DNA from: QHXQ01 sp036389375
Lineage (GTDB): Bacteria; Acidobacteriota; Blastocatellia; Pyrinomonadales; Pyrinomonadaceae
Reading direction: 5' to 3'
Length of the DNA stretch: 58,444 nt
Assembly: GCA_036389375.1 (NCBI GenBank)
Contig: DASVQA010000086.1
Span: forward strand, 1-58,444
Each line of letters opens with the position of its first letter. Positions within the stretch are counted from its first letter, which is position 1. The position numbers and the translations under genes are program-made. A model generated the notes under the pieces. It did no database searches and was not told the DNA's origin. It was given only the letters and a program-made list of their open reading frames with translations. This document shows positions 8,578 to 17,168 of this stretch, piece after piece.

Positions 8578-10560
8578 TCAATAACCCGTGTAGTCGCGGC
8601 CGGTATCAATTTCGACCGACGGCGGCGGCGCGGGGTCGCCGTTCACGGCGGCGGACTGCGCCTGCATGATGGCGTCGGCGCGCAGGGTGGCATCGCCGAA
8701 GATGATGCCGTCGCCAAAAATAATGCCGTCGCCGAAGATGATCCCGTCACCGAAGATGATGCCGTCGCCTAAGAACGCGCTGACGGAGACGACGGCCGTG
8801 CCCGTGCCGAGCCGGCCGCCGTCGCTCAGCAGAATGTTGTCGCCGAAGATAATGCCGTCGGAGATAAACGTGTTGTCACCGAAGATGATGCCGTTCGCCT
8901 CGACGCTGGCATCGGCGAGCGTGCGCCCCAGCCCGTAAACGCGCTGGTACTTCGTGATCAGATTCGTGCCGGTCGCGTAGGTGCGGTCTAGGATCAACCC
9001 TTGCGCCCATGTAAACGTGCCACCCGCGATACTGGTCTGCGGCGCGGGCGGCAGGTACGTCGTCAGCAGCGGCGCACCGATGGGCGTGCTGGCACTCAGG
9101 TCGCGCCGCACGAGTTTAGCCACGCGCACCGCGCCTTCGATGTTCAGTTGCCCCGCACCCTGCTCCAACGTGTTGCTGCCGGCTAATGGCTGCGCCGTGT
9201 ACATCAACAAGGCCTTGACCATGTTCGGCGTCAGCGTCGGGTTCGCTTGCAGCACCAGCGCGGCTGCGCCCGCCACCACCGGCGCAGCCATCGACGTGCC
9301 GTTCATCAACATCATCTTGCGACTGTCCACGCTGCTCACACCGGCATCGAGTTCCGGGTGCTGCGTGACGATGAGATTGCCGGCCGCTTCGGCATCGACG
9401 ATCTTGTTGCCGGGCGCGACGATGTCCGGTTTGATCAGATTGTCGTAGTGGCGCACGCCGAGTACGTCCGTCCAAGCGCCGCGCGTCGGCCCGCGCGAAC
9501 TGTAAGAAGTGACGGTGTCGTCGCCGCGCGCGTCCGTGCCGAAGGTGTTGGTCGCGCCGACCGTAATGGCCGCCGGCTCGTCGCCCGGTGCGTGAATCTG
9601 GCCGTAGATTTTGTGCCCCGCCGCGTCCTTGCCGTTGTTGCCGGCGGCAGCGACGACGACCAGCCCCGCATCAACTAACCGCCGCACGGCGCGACAGACC
9701 GGATCGTTGCGGTAAGAATCTATGGCGGGTGCGCCGAGACTGAGGTTGACGATGCGTATGTTGTAGGCCGCGCGATTCGCCATGACCCAGTCGAGCGCGG
9801 CGAGGACGGAGGAGGTCGAGCCTGTGCCCTGTGCGTTCAGCACGCGCAGGTTGACGAGGTTGGCGTTGGGCGCGATGCCGATGTAGCCCGCCTGCGCGAT
9901 GCGTCCGTTGCCCGCCGCGATAGAGGCGACGTGCGTGCCGTGCCCGTAAGGATCGTCCGTGCGATTCTCGCCCGTGAAGTCGCGGCTGGCGACGATGCGC
10001 AGGCCGTTGCGGCGATCAAGAAATGATCTGTGGTTGGTGTCGATGCCGGAATCAAGGACGGCGATGCCGATGCCTGTGCCGTCGAGTTCGCCGGAGTTTG
10101 GCCCGGCGAGCGGGCGCACCGCGTCCGCGCCCGTCGTCAGCGAGACGTGCCCGAAGGCTATATGCTCGCGGTCAAGCGAGACGAAGCGCACGTCGCCCCG
10201 CGCCGCGAGCGCTTCGGCCGCGGCGACGGGCAGTTCGAGCACACGCGTGTTCAGATTCTCCAACCGCCGCATGAGCCGCGCGCCATACGCGCCCCATTGC
10301 GCGTCAATGGCCCCGCCGATGAGGCGTTCGTCCAGTTGCACGATGACGCGGACGCGCGCCTGCCGCGTGCGCGCATCGCGCGCGAGTTGCCGCAAGTCCG
10401 GCGAAGTCTTCTCGCCGCCCTGAAGTAAGCGCGCGGGCGCGTTTAAGTCCACCCCTGCTTGCGCGTGTGCGTGTTCGCTCGCCGGCCAGACGCACAGCGC
10501 AGCGAGCAGCGAGAGTAGCGCGACCCACATCAACACCGGGGCATGTTTGTTGTGTTTCAC
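8578..10560 (-). CDS. Secreted S8 subtilase with GIIFGD repeats (paralogue 1)
   Basis: This 660-residue serine protease has a signal peptide (to about residue 34), an I9-like propeptide (about 70-135), and a complete catalytic domain with Asp170 (AVLDSGID), His207 (GHGTHVA), Asn308 (AAGNNG) and Ser423 (NGTSMAAP). The C-terminal 150 residues hold six GIIFGD hexads, four of them in direct tandem, likely a short beta-solenoid or attachment segment. The start is GTG with GGAGG 7 bases upstream. A paralogue lies directly upstream on the same strand. The two share a catalytic-region stretch of almost identical DNA, a sign of recent gene conversion. Extracellular proteolysis for nutrition or defence is the likely role. 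Confidence 0.96.
   Translation of the reverse strand: MKHNKHAPVLMWVALLSLLAALCVWPASEHAHAQAGVDLNAPARLLQGGEKTSPDLRQLARDARTRQARVRVIVQLDERLIGGAIDAQWGAYGARLMRRLENLNTRVLELPVAAAEALAARGDVRFVSLDREHIAFGHVSLTTGADAVRPLAGPNSGELDGTGIGIAVLDSGIDTNHRSFLDRRNGLRIVASRDFTGENRTDDPYGHGTHVASIAAGNGRIAQAGYIGIAPNANLVNLRVLNAQGTGSTSSVLAALDWVMANRAAYNIRIVNLSLGAPAIDSYRNDPVCRAVRRLVDAGLVVVAAAGNNGKDAAGHKIYGQIHAPGDEPAAITVGATNTFGTDARGDDTVTSYSSRGPTRGAWTDVLGVRHYDNLIKPDIVAPGNKIVDAEAAGNLIVTQHPELDAGVSSVDSRKMMLMNGTSMAAPVVAGAAALVLQANPTLTPNMVKALLMYTAQPLAGSNTLEQGAGQLNIEGAVRVAKLVRRDLSASTPIGAPLLTTYLPPAPQTSIAGGTFTWAQGLILDRTYATGTNLITKYQRVYGLGRTLADASVEANGIIFGDNTFISDGIIFGDNILLSDGGRLGTGTAVVSVSAFLGDGIIFGDGIIFGDGIIFGDGIIFGDATLRADAIMQAQSAAVNGDPAPPPSVEIDTGRDYTGY
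8692..8772 (-). repeat. 18-bp tandem repeats encoding GIIFGD units
   Basis: Four full 18-base units and part of a fifth, of the type GTCGCCGAAGATGATGCC on the plus strand, run head to tail from 8692. Each encodes one Gly-Ile-Ile-Phe-Gly-Asp hexad on the minus strand. Two further diverged units lie at about 8838-8900. Sequence differences fall mostly at third codon positions, so the protein motif is under selection while the DNA drifts. Confidence 0.9.
9110..9301 (-). repeat. Near-identical patch shared with second subtilase (copy A)
   Basis: This 192-base stretch matches 11306-11497 with only two differences (positions 9157 and 9250), while flanking DNA of the two genes is clearly diverged. 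It encodes the segment from the catalytic serine to the end of the protease domain. Identity that includes silent sites points to recent gene conversion or local recombination. Confidence 0.92.
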
Positions 10561-10827
10561 CTTGACTCCTCCATTCGACCGCTCGCGTCACGTGCGCCGG
10601 GGGCTTCAGGCGGCGCGCGGACACGAAACCCCATGCTCGATAGTAGAGCTACTGCCCTGCTGTCTCTAAAGCCGACGACAGTCGCCCGGCAGACCACAGG
10701 GCTTCAAGTGCGAGGTCGAAACTGACAAAGACGGGAGAGTCGGAAACTTTTAGGGGCGTTGTAAAAAGGTAACTGCATGATAAACCTGCACCCGCCCGAC
10801 AAGCAACTATTTAATGCAGCCCGCGCC

Positions 10828-12750
10828 CTACGGGTCGCCCGTCAGGAGCGCCGACTGCGCCTGCATGGCGGCATCGCCGATCACGATGCCATCGCCGATC
10901 ACGATGCCGTCGCCGACGATGATCCCGTCGCCGATCACTATGCCGTTGCTGATAACGCCGCCGTAGCCGAGCAGCAGCCCCGTCTCCATAAAGGGCGCGC
11001 CGACGGTCAGACTCGTGCCGTCGCTCGTGCGTAGCACACCGTCGAGACCGATGCCGCCGGTCATCAGCGTTGGCGCAACGGTCTGTCCTGCGTCGCCTTC
11101 CAACACGCCGTCGCCGAGCACGTGCCCCGCGTCATAGATGCCCTGATAAGTCGTGATCAAAGCCGTGCCGCTCGCGCACGTGTGATTGAGCACCAGTCCT
11201 TGCGCCCACGCGAAACTCGCGCCGCCGATGGTTGATTGCGGGACGGGCGGCGCGGACAGCAGCAGCGGCTCGCCCTGCCAGCGCAGCGTCGCCGGCTCGT
11301 TGCGTACGAGTTTAGCCACGCGCACCGCGCCTTCGATGTTCAGTTGCCCCGCGCCCTGCTCCAACGTGTTGCTGCCGGCTAATGGCTGCGCCGTGTACAT
11401 CAACAAGGCCTTGACCATGTTCGGCGTCAGCGTCGGGTTCGCTTGTAGCACCAGCGCGGCTGCGCCCGCCACCACCGGCGCAGCCATCGACGTGCCGCTC
11501 AGGGTCATCATGCGGCGACCGGGTTGCTGGCTGACGCCTGCGTCCAACTCAGGGTGTGTCTGCACCAGCAGGTTATTGGCCGCTTCGGCCCAGACGACGC
11601 GGTTGCCGGGCGCGACCAGATCAGGCTTGATGAGATTGTCGTAATGCTCCACGCCGCGCGAGTCCGTCCAAGCGCCGCGCGTCGGCCCGCGCGACGAATA
11701 GGTTGTCACCGCGTCGTCGCCGCGCGCATCCGTGCCGAAGGTGTTGGTCGCGCCGACGGTGATGGCCGCTGGCTCGTCGCCCGGCGCGTGTATGCGCCCG
11801 TAGAGTTTCTGACCCGCCGCGTCCTTGCCGTTGTTGCCGGCGGCGGCGACGACGACGATGCCGGCGTCAACCAGTTGGCGCACGGCCGCGCAGACAGGAT
11901 CGATCTGGTATGAATCAATCGCCTGCGTGCCGAGGCTCATGTTGACGACGCGTATGTTGTAGCGCGTCTGGTTGGCGAGCACCCAGTCGAGCGCGGCGAG
12001 GACGGAGGAAGTTGTGCCCGTCCCTCGTGCGTCCAGCACGCGCAGATTGATGATGTTCGCGGCAGGCGCAACGCCTTCGTAAGCGCCGCCGAAACCAGCG
12101 TCGCGCCCGGCAGCGGCCGAAGCGACGTGCGTGCCGTGCCCGTAAGGATCGTCCGTGCGATTCTCGCCCGTGAAGTCGCGGCTGACGACGATGCGGCTGG
12201 AGCCGAGACTGTTGGTGAAGGCGATGTGGTTTGCGTCCAAGCCGGAATCGAGCACGGCGATGCCGACGTTTGCGCCGTCGAGCGTGCTGGTGGTGATGTT
12301 AAGACCGAGGAGGCCGGCGCTCGTCTGCGTGCGGACGGCGTTTGCGCCCGTCGTGTCTGTGATGTGCCCGAAGGCGGCGGCGGGCCGGTCGGGTGCGATG
12401 TAGCTTACGTCAGGGCGCGCGGCGAGCGCGGGGATGGCGGCGACCGGCAGCAGCAGCGCACGCGTGTCGAGGCGCGTGAAGCGTTGCAGCAGGCTGGCAT
12501 TGAGATCGACGGCGAGCAGCGTCTCAAGCTCGCGCGTCGGCGCAACTTTGAACTGCACGACGACGGGCAGGCGCGTCGCCCCTTGCATCGTGCCGAGCGC
12601 CGCCCGCAGGTCGGGCGCGAGTTTGTCTTCAGCCTGCACGAGCGGACGCGCATCTGCGGCGCGCCGCGTCGCGCGTGTGACGGGCGCGGACGCGACGAGC
12701 GCGAGCAACGTCAGCCCGGCGATAATGCGTTGGTGCTTGCGGCTGAACAC
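10828..12750 (-). CDS. Secreted S8 subtilase with IVIGDG repeats (paralogue 2)
   Basis: The 640-residue paralogue of the downstream subtilase has a signal peptide (about 1-27), an I9-like propeptide (about 60-125) and a catalytic domain with Asp168, His205, Asn307 (AAGNNG) and Ser421 (SGTSMAAP), all intact. The C-terminus has four hexads of the form GIVIGD/GIIVGD in place of GIIFGD. The start is GTG with AAGGAG 7 bases upstream. The 267 bases between the two genes (10561-10827) hold no recognised gene. Sharing order and architecture, the pair arose by tandem duplication; diverged hexads suggest different surface or substrate contacts. Confidence 0.96.
   Translation of the reverse strand: MFSRKHQRIIAGLTLLALVASAPVTRATRRAADARPLVQAEDKLAPDLRAALGTMQGATRLPVVVQFKVAPTRELETLLAVDLNASLLQRFTRLDTRALLLPVAAIPALAARPDVSYIAPDRPAAAFGHITDTTGANAVRTQTSAGLLGLNITTSTLDGANVGIAVLDSGLDANHIAFTNSLGSSRIVVSRDFTGENRTDDPYGHGTHVASAAAGRDAGFGGAYEGVAPAANIINLRVLDARGTGTTSSVLAALDWVLANQTRYNIRVVNMSLGTQAIDSYQIDPVCAAVRQLVDAGIVVVAAAGNNGKDAAGQKLYGRIHAPGDEPAAITVGATNTFGTDARGDDAVTTYSSRGPTRGAWTDSRGVEHYDNLIKPDLVAPGNRVVWAEAANNLLVQTHPELDAGVSQQPGRRMMTLSGTSMAAPVVAGAAALVLQANPTLTPNMVKALLMYTAQPLAGSNTLEQGAGQLNIEGAVRVAKLVRNEPATLRWQGEPLLLSAPPVPQSTIGGASFAWAQGLVLNHTCASGTALITTYQGIYDAGHVLGDGVLEGDAGQTVAPTLMTGGIGLDGVLRTSDGTSLTVGAPFMETGLLLGYGGVISNGIVIGDGIIVGDGIVIGDGIVIGDAAMQAQSALLTGDP
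10873..10950 (-). repeat. 18-bp tandem repeats encoding GIVIGD units
   Basis: Four 18-base units of the type ATCGCCGATCACGATGCC begin at 10873, 10891, 10909 and 10927 and encode Gly-Ile-Val/Ile-Ile/Val-Gly-Asp hexads on the minus strand. The period and phase equal those in the neighbouring paralogue, so the array predates the duplication and changed residue type afterwards. Confidence 0.88.
11306..11497 (-). repeat. Near-identical patch shared with first subtilase (copy B)
   Basis: This is the partner of 9110-9301, at a constant offset of 2196 bases, with 190 of 192 positions identical. The differences are at 11353 and 11446. The boundaries are sharp on both sides, as expected for a conversion tract or a short crossover region. 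Confidence 0.92.
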
Positions 12751-13379
12751 GAAAACTCTCCTTCGGGCGGCGGCAAATAGGCTGGACGGAAAAAATTTTA
12801 AGCGCGAATCTCAGGCGTCGGTCTAACTGAGTGCTGACCCTACGCGCGGCAAGCACCGTTCCACATACGGCGGTCGCACACGCAATGCCACCTTTTGCCC
12901 GCGTTCGGCCCGATCTGCCGCCCGCCGCACGCGCGGGGCGCGGCACAATGCCGCAAACACACGCGCCCGCGCCGCAGTGATTTACCGCAGATGAGGAAGG
13001 AGCGACGGCCTGACCCGCACGATAAAAACGTGTGCGCGCCGGCCCGGCGAACGCACGCGCACTTTGCGCTCGACGCCGTCGCGCGGGGGCGCGAATGGCC
13101 CGCGCGCCAGTCGGTTAAGGAACGTGAGTTCAAGTTAACTCGTCAGAGCAAACGAGCCGATGCGCGCTGGCGCAAGGGCGCGCGCCGCATGCAAGCTGGC
13201 ACGTCGCTTGCCCGCCGCATCCACAGCGTCTCCCCAGGACGATTAAAGGTTAAAAAGATTTTTCGTGTTCAGACTGACCGTCATGCCGATGTTATAAGCC
13301 GGCACTTGCGATGCATTTCGGGCCAGAGTTGGTGTTCTAAGGTTGGCGCGGCTTGATGAGGCCGCCGAGAGGTTCGCAA
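12751..13379 (+). other. Long non-coding region between divergent genes
   Basis: About 630 bases separate the minus-strand subtilase from the plus-strand HD-GYP regulator. Open frames here have no recognisable domain and unusual Arg/His/Cys-rich composition, so I call none of them. Near the right end a TATAAG (13293-13298) could be a -10 box for the regulator, but no good -35 is visible. The region probably holds both divergent promoters. Confidence 0.5.
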
Positions 13380-14537
13380 ATGGCAGACAGAGCCGAGCCA
13401 GTGCGTTTGTTGATCGCCGACGACGACCGACAGGTCAGAGAAGTGCTGCATGAGTTTCTGAGCGCCCGCTATGAATGCCGGGCGGTGGACTCGGCCGAGG
13501 CGGCGCTCACGCTCATGCGCCAAGTGCGCTTTGATCTCATCATCAGCGACATCACGATGGGCGGGCAGAGCGGGCTTGAGCTTGTGCCACAGGCGCAGCG
13601 GCTTGCGCCCGACACGGTCATCATCATGATCAGCGGCGCGCAGACTATCGAGCACGCCATCGCCGCCATGCGCGCGGGCGCGTTCGATTATCTGACCAAG
13701 CCGTTCGAGCTTGTGCAGGTGGAAACGGCCGTTGCGCGCGCGCTCAAACATCATGCGCTGCTCGTTACCAAGCGCCGCTACGAACAACAACTCACCGAGT
13801 TGGTCGCGCAGCGCACGGCGGAACTAAACCGCGCGCTCGAATCGCTCGCCGACTCTTATCGCGCGACCTTGCGCGCGCTCGCCACCGCGCTTGAGACGCG
13901 CGACCGCGAGACGCACGGCCATAGCGAGCGCGTAGTCAGTTTCAGTCTGCGGCTGGGGCGTGAGTTGAACGTGACGGGCGATGCGCTACGCGCGCTTGAG
14001 TTCGGCTCGCTCCTGCATGACATCGGCAAGATCGGCATCCCCGATGCGATCCTGCGTAAGCCCGCCACGCTCGACGACCGCGAATGGGAGTGCATGCGCC
14101 AGCACCCGGCGCTCGGCGCGCAGATTCTCGCCGGCATCGAATTTCTCGCGGGCGCGGCCTACGTCGTGGCGCAGCACCATGAACGCTTCGACGGCACGGG
14201 TTATCCGGATGGTCTCTGCGGCACAGAGATCGATCTGAACGCGCGCATCTTCGCCGTGGCCGACGCCTTCGATGCGATCACGAGCGACCGCGTGTATCGG
14301 GTGGGTCGTTCTTACGAAGCGGCCGTCGGCGAGTTGGTGCAGGAGCAGGGTCGGCAGTTCGACCCGGATGTGGTCGCAGCCTTTCTGCGTATCCCGACCG
14401 TTGACTGGGAGGAGTTGCGCGCCCGCGCCACGCGCGCCCGCAACAGAGCGGTGATTGAACGTTGCGCGCCCGGCGCGACCAATGTGGCGGCGGCGCGGCG
14501 CGCCTTGCTCGCAACGGCGCGCCCCATGCTGGTCTGA
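13380..14537 (+). CDS. Receiver/HD-GYP response regulator (c-di-GMP phosphodiesterase)
   Basis: The 385-residue protein has a receiver domain (1-120) with Asp57 (LIISDITMG) and Lys107 (LTKPFE). A coiled-coil linker (about 125-165) leads to an HD-GYP domain (about 165-345). The metal-binding HD pair is at 213-214 in LLHDIGKIGIPD, and HHERFDGTGYPDGL gives the GYP signature (274-276). With every signature present it should hydrolyse cyclic di-GMP under phosphorylation control, typically steering motility versus biofilm. The ATG at 13380 has GAGAGG at a good distance; in-frame TTG and ATG codons at 13353 and 13356 lack this and precede the domain. No kinase is adjacent. Confidence 0.94.
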   Translation: MADRAEPVRLLIADDDRQVREVLHEFLSARYECRAVDSAEAALTLMRQVRFDLIISDITMGGQSGLELVPQAQRLAPDTVIIMISGAQTIEHAIAAMRAGAFDYLTKPFELVQVETAVARALKHHALLVTKRRYEQQLTELVAQRTAELNRALESLADSYRATLRALATALETRDRETHGHSERVVSFSLRLGRELNVTGDALRALEFGSLLHDIGKIGIPDAILRKPATLDDREWECMRQHPALGAQILAGIEFLAGAAYVVAQHHERFDGTGYPDGLCGTEIDLNARIFAVADAFDAITSDRVYRVGRSYEAAVGELVQEQGRQFDPDVVAAFLRIPTVDWEELRARATRARNRAVIERCAPGATNVAAARRALLATARPMLV

Positions 14538-14571
14538 CCAAAAGCGCGCGGCTTGGTGCGGCCGTCGGCCG

Positions 14572-14931
14572 TCAAATCCTGTCCAGTTCGGCAACCGTCC
14601 GCTCGCCTCTGACGTTGCCCGTATTGAGCGTCGAAGCCGGCTCGAACAGCAGCACGTGCGCCTCTTCGTCCGCGACGGGCCGGTGCTCGACGCCGCGCGG
14701 CACGACGATGAACTCGCCCGTCTCAAGCCAGACATCGTGCTCCCGAAACTCCATCCGAAAGCGCCCCGCTACGACTAAGAACAACTCGTCCTCCGTCTCG
14801 TGATGATGCCAGACGAAGGGGCCGGTAAACTTCACCAGTTTGACCAACTGCCCGTTCAACTCGCCCACGATCTTCGGCTGCCAGTGTTCATTAAAGAGCG
14901 CCAGCTTCTCTTTGAGATTAACTTTATCCAT
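14572..14931 (-). CDS. Small cupin-domain protein
   Basis: This protein of 119 residues is a single-domain cupin. The first cupin motif is seen in VWHHHETEDELFLVVAGRFRM and the second in GEFIVVPRGVEHRPV; together they supply the usual three His and one Glu metal ligands. It is cytoplasmic and lacks other domains. Proteins this close to the bare cupin are often of unknown substrate (isomerase, dioxygenase or sugar-binding). The start at 14931 (MDKVNLKEK) has GGGAG at 8 bases and matches where family members begin; an in-frame ATG lies further upstream at 14982. The gene converges with the HD-GYP gene and lies downstream of the decarboxylase on the same strand. Confidence 0.9.
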   Translation of the reverse strand: MDKVNLKEKLALFNEHWQPKIVGELNGQLVKLVKFTGPFVWHHHETEDELFLVVAGRFRMEFREHDVWLETGEFIVVPRGVEHRPVADEEAHVLLFEPASTLNTGNVRGERTVAELDRI

Positions 14932-14997
14932 CGGCTTAACTCCCAGTTTCAGAAGGCGCATCATGCTCGCCATCCCGCCCACTTAAACCCTCACGCG

Positions 14998-16425
14998 TCA
15001 CGCCGCCGCGCGCACCTCGGCCCGCGCCTCGTGCAGCGCCTCGACCAGCGCGCTTATATCTGCTTCACGGGTACGATAATTCGTCACGCACGCGCGCAAG
15101 ACGTGGCGACCGTTGCCGAGGCGCGTGGTGGAAAGCCAGGCCGCGCCGGACGCGAGCACCGCGTTGAGAATAGCGTCGAGGTGCGCGAGCGCATCGCCGC
15201 CCGCCGCGCCGTCAACGAAACAAACGACCGGCAACTCCGTCTCGTTGACGATAAGCCAGTCGTCGTTGGCTAGTTCGCGGCGTAGCAGCGCGCCCATCGC
15301 GGTCTGCTGACGAATTGCGGCGGCGTAACCATCCCAACCGGCGACGAGGAGCGACATGAAGACCTTCGCGCCCGTGAAGCGCCGCGACCACTGCATCGAA
15401 TGTTCGTAAGGACTGCTGATGTCGTGTTCGCTTTCGACGGCGCGCGGCATGTAGGCGTTCGCCACGCGGAAGGTGCGCGTGAGGATGTCCGCGTGTCTGG
15501 TTAGAAAGAGGCCCGCGCCCATCGGGACGGACAGCCATTTGTGCGCGTCGAACGTGATGGAATCGGCGCGTTCAATGCCCGTGAGCAACGGACGCAGTTC
15601 CGGCACGAGCGCCGCCGCGCCGCCCCACGCCGCGTCCGCATGCAGCCACAACTGATGCTGCGCCGCGATGTCGGCCAACTCCGCGACCGGATCGAGCACG
15701 CCGGAGTTGGTTGTGCCGAGCGTGGCCGTGATCATAAACGGCGCGTAGCCGGCGGCGCGGTCGCGCTCGATCTGCGCGGCGAGCGCGCGCCGGTCAAGCT
15801 GCAATTTGTCGTCCACCGGAATCTCGCGCACGGCGTCCGTGCCAAGCCCCGACAGACGCGCCGCCTTGATGATTGAGTGATGCCCTTCGGCCGAGATGTA
15901 GAGGACGGGCGGCGCGGGAAGCGCGCGCACGCCGCCGCGCGCAAACTCAGGCCATGTGTGCGTGAGCGCCGCGAGCACCGCCGTGTGGTTTGCCTCCATG
16001 CCGCCGGAACAGAACGTGCCGTCGGTCTCTGCGTAGCCGAAGCGCGCACCGAACGCACGCACAAGATGCATCTCAACTTCCGCCGCGAACGGGTTATGAC
16101 TCCACGCCGCGATCTGCGGATTGAAGGCGGCGACGAGCGCATCGGCGGCGATGCCCATCGTCGTCGGCGCAGGATTGAACAGCCCGTAGTAGCGCGGGTG
16201 CGGCGTGTGTACCTGATACTGTCTCAGACATTCGACGACGAAGGCGACCGCTGCCTGCGGCGCGACGGCGTGCGTGAAATCATAAGGCGCAAGCCGCGCG
16301 CGTAACTCCAACGGGTTGGGCGTGCGGCTCACCGGCAACCGCTCGACCTCTGCGGCGTAAGCCTCAATCTCTGCGACCACGCTTTGCCACAGTGCAACGC
16401 GCGCCGCCTCGTCCAGCATCAACAT
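14998..16425 (-). CDS. PLP-dependent group II decarboxylase / aminotransferase-like
   Basis: The 475-residue protein has the fold-type I pyridoxal-phosphate layout of group II amino-acid decarboxylases (glutamate, aromatic or histidine type). The cofactor-lysine motif is FDAHKWLSVP with Lys296. Asp264 in HADAAWGGAA pairs with the pyridine nitrogen, and AEGHHSIIKAAR (about 179-190) contains the ring-stacking His. The N-terminal segment HPRYYGLFNPAP is also typical. Reaction: removal of the carboxyl group from an amino acid, substrate unknown. Its start is 43 bases from the divergent cyclase gene, so the two share a control region and may be co-regulated. The cupin gene follows at 66 bases. Confidence 0.92.
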   Translation of the reverse strand: MLMLDEAARVALWQSVVAEIEAYAAEVERLPVSRTPNPLELRARLAPYDFTHAVAPQAAVAFVVECLRQYQVHTPHPRYYGLFNPAPTTMGIAADALVAAFNPQIAAWSHNPFAAEVEMHLVRAFGARFGYAETDGTFCSGGMEANHTAVLAALTHTWPEFARGGVRALPAPPVLYISAEGHHSIIKAARLSGLGTDAVREIPVDDKLQLDRRALAAQIERDRAAGYAPFMITATLGTTNSGVLDPVAELADIAAQHQLWLHADAAWGGAAALVPELRPLLTGIERADSITFDAHKWLSVPMGAGLFLTRHADILTRTFRVANAYMPRAVESEHDISSPYEHSMQWSRRFTGAKVFMSLLVAGWDGYAAAIRQQTAMGALLRRELANDDWLIVNETELPVVCFVDGAAGGDALAHLDAILNAVLASGAAWLSTTRLGNGRHVLRACVTNYRTREADISALVEALHEARAEVRAAA

Positions 16426-16456
16426 AACTGCTCGTGCTCCTGCTCAATCTTCAGGC

Positions 16457-16462
16457 TAGAAT
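16457..16462 (+). promoter_or_regulatory. Probable -10 box of a leaderless cyclase transcript
   Basis: TAGAAT at 16457-16462 matches the -10 consensus in five of six positions and ends 6 bases before the ATG at 16469. Transcription from it would begin at about the A of the start codon, so the mRNA would be leaderless. No Shine-Dalgarno is present upstream, which agrees. No good -35 box is visible. Confidence 0.45.
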
Positions 16463-16468
16463 GCCCGC

Positions 16469-17143
16469 ATGTTAACCGATGCAACGCGCCCTGCGCGACT
16501 CGTTGACTTAAGTCATGAAGTGGCCGACGGGCTAGTGACTTACAAGGGTCTGCCCGCGCCCGTCGTCTGCGATTATCTAACGCGCGCCGCTTCACGCGCG
16601 CTTTATGCGCCCGGCACAGAGTTTCACATCGGGCGCATAGATATGGTCGCCAACACGGGCACGTATCTCGACGCGCCTTTTCATCGCTACGCCGACGGCG
16701 CGGACGTGGCGCAACTAGACCTCGCCCAACTCGCAGACCTTGATACGCTCGTGCTCACACACAAGGGCGCGCGCGCGATTGACGTTGATCTTTTTACGCC
16801 GCACGAACTACGCGGGCGGGCCGTGCTCGTGCATACAGGTTGGGCCGCGCACTGGAACACGGAGCAATACTTCAGCGGTCATCCGTATCTGACGCGCGCC
16901 GCGGCCGAGCATCTGGCGACGTGCGGCGCACGCCTCGTCGGCATTGATTCGCTCAACATAGACGACACGGCCGATCTCGCGCGCCCGGCTCATTCAATTC
17001 TGCTGCGCGCTGGCATTCCGATTGTCGAACACCTGTGCAACCTCGCGGCACTGCCAGCCGAGGGGTGCAGGTTCTTTGCCGTGCCCGTCAAGGTCAAAGG
17101 CATGGGCACGTTCCCCGTCAGAGCATTTGCGCTCGTCGCTTGA
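16469..17143 (+). CDS. Cyclase / kynurenine-formamidase-like family protein with altered metal motif
   Basis: The 224-residue protein matches the cyclase (PF04199-type) fold: the N-terminal LVDLSHEVADGL strand, the signature region at 60-74 and a C-terminal GMGTFPVRAFAL segment. The family's metal motif HxGTHxDxPxH reads NTGTYLDAPFH here, so the first and second histidines are Asn62 and Tyr66, while Asp68 and His72 remain. Canonical members are metal-dependent hydrolases of N-formylkynurenine, isatin or similar amides. Loss of two ligands suggests a subfamily with different metal use or chemistry. There is no signal peptide. It is divergent from the PLP decarboxylase, so a shared amino-acid pathway is possible but unproven. 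Confidence 0.85.
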   Translation: MLTDATRPARLVDLSHEVADGLVTYKGLPAPVVCDYLTRAASRALYAPGTEFHIGRIDMVANTGTYLDAPFHRYADGADVAQLDLAQLADLDTLVLTHKGARAIDVDLFTPHELRGRAVLVHTGWAAHWNTEQYFSGHPYLTRAAAEHLATCGARLVGIDSLNIDDTADLARPAHSILLRAGIPIVEHLCNLAALPAEGCRFFAVPVKVKGMGTFPVRAFALVA

Positions 17144-17168
17144 GCGCCAGCACTGCGAAGGACACCAG

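Noticed and set aside
8692..8772. CRISPR-like short repeats
   Set aside because: The 18-bp units are contiguous without spacers and encode protein hexads.
10543..10725. Short plus-strand frame whose translation (GGARTRNPML) resembles antisense-tRNA artefacts
   Set aside because: I looked for a cloverleaf on the opposite strand in 10595-10690. The T-loop is irregular and the acceptor ends do not pair, so no tRNA is called.
12895..13356. Plus-strand 153-codon frame in the non-coding gap
   Set aside because: Composition is Arg/His/Cys-rich and unlike neighbours, with no ribosome site or domain.
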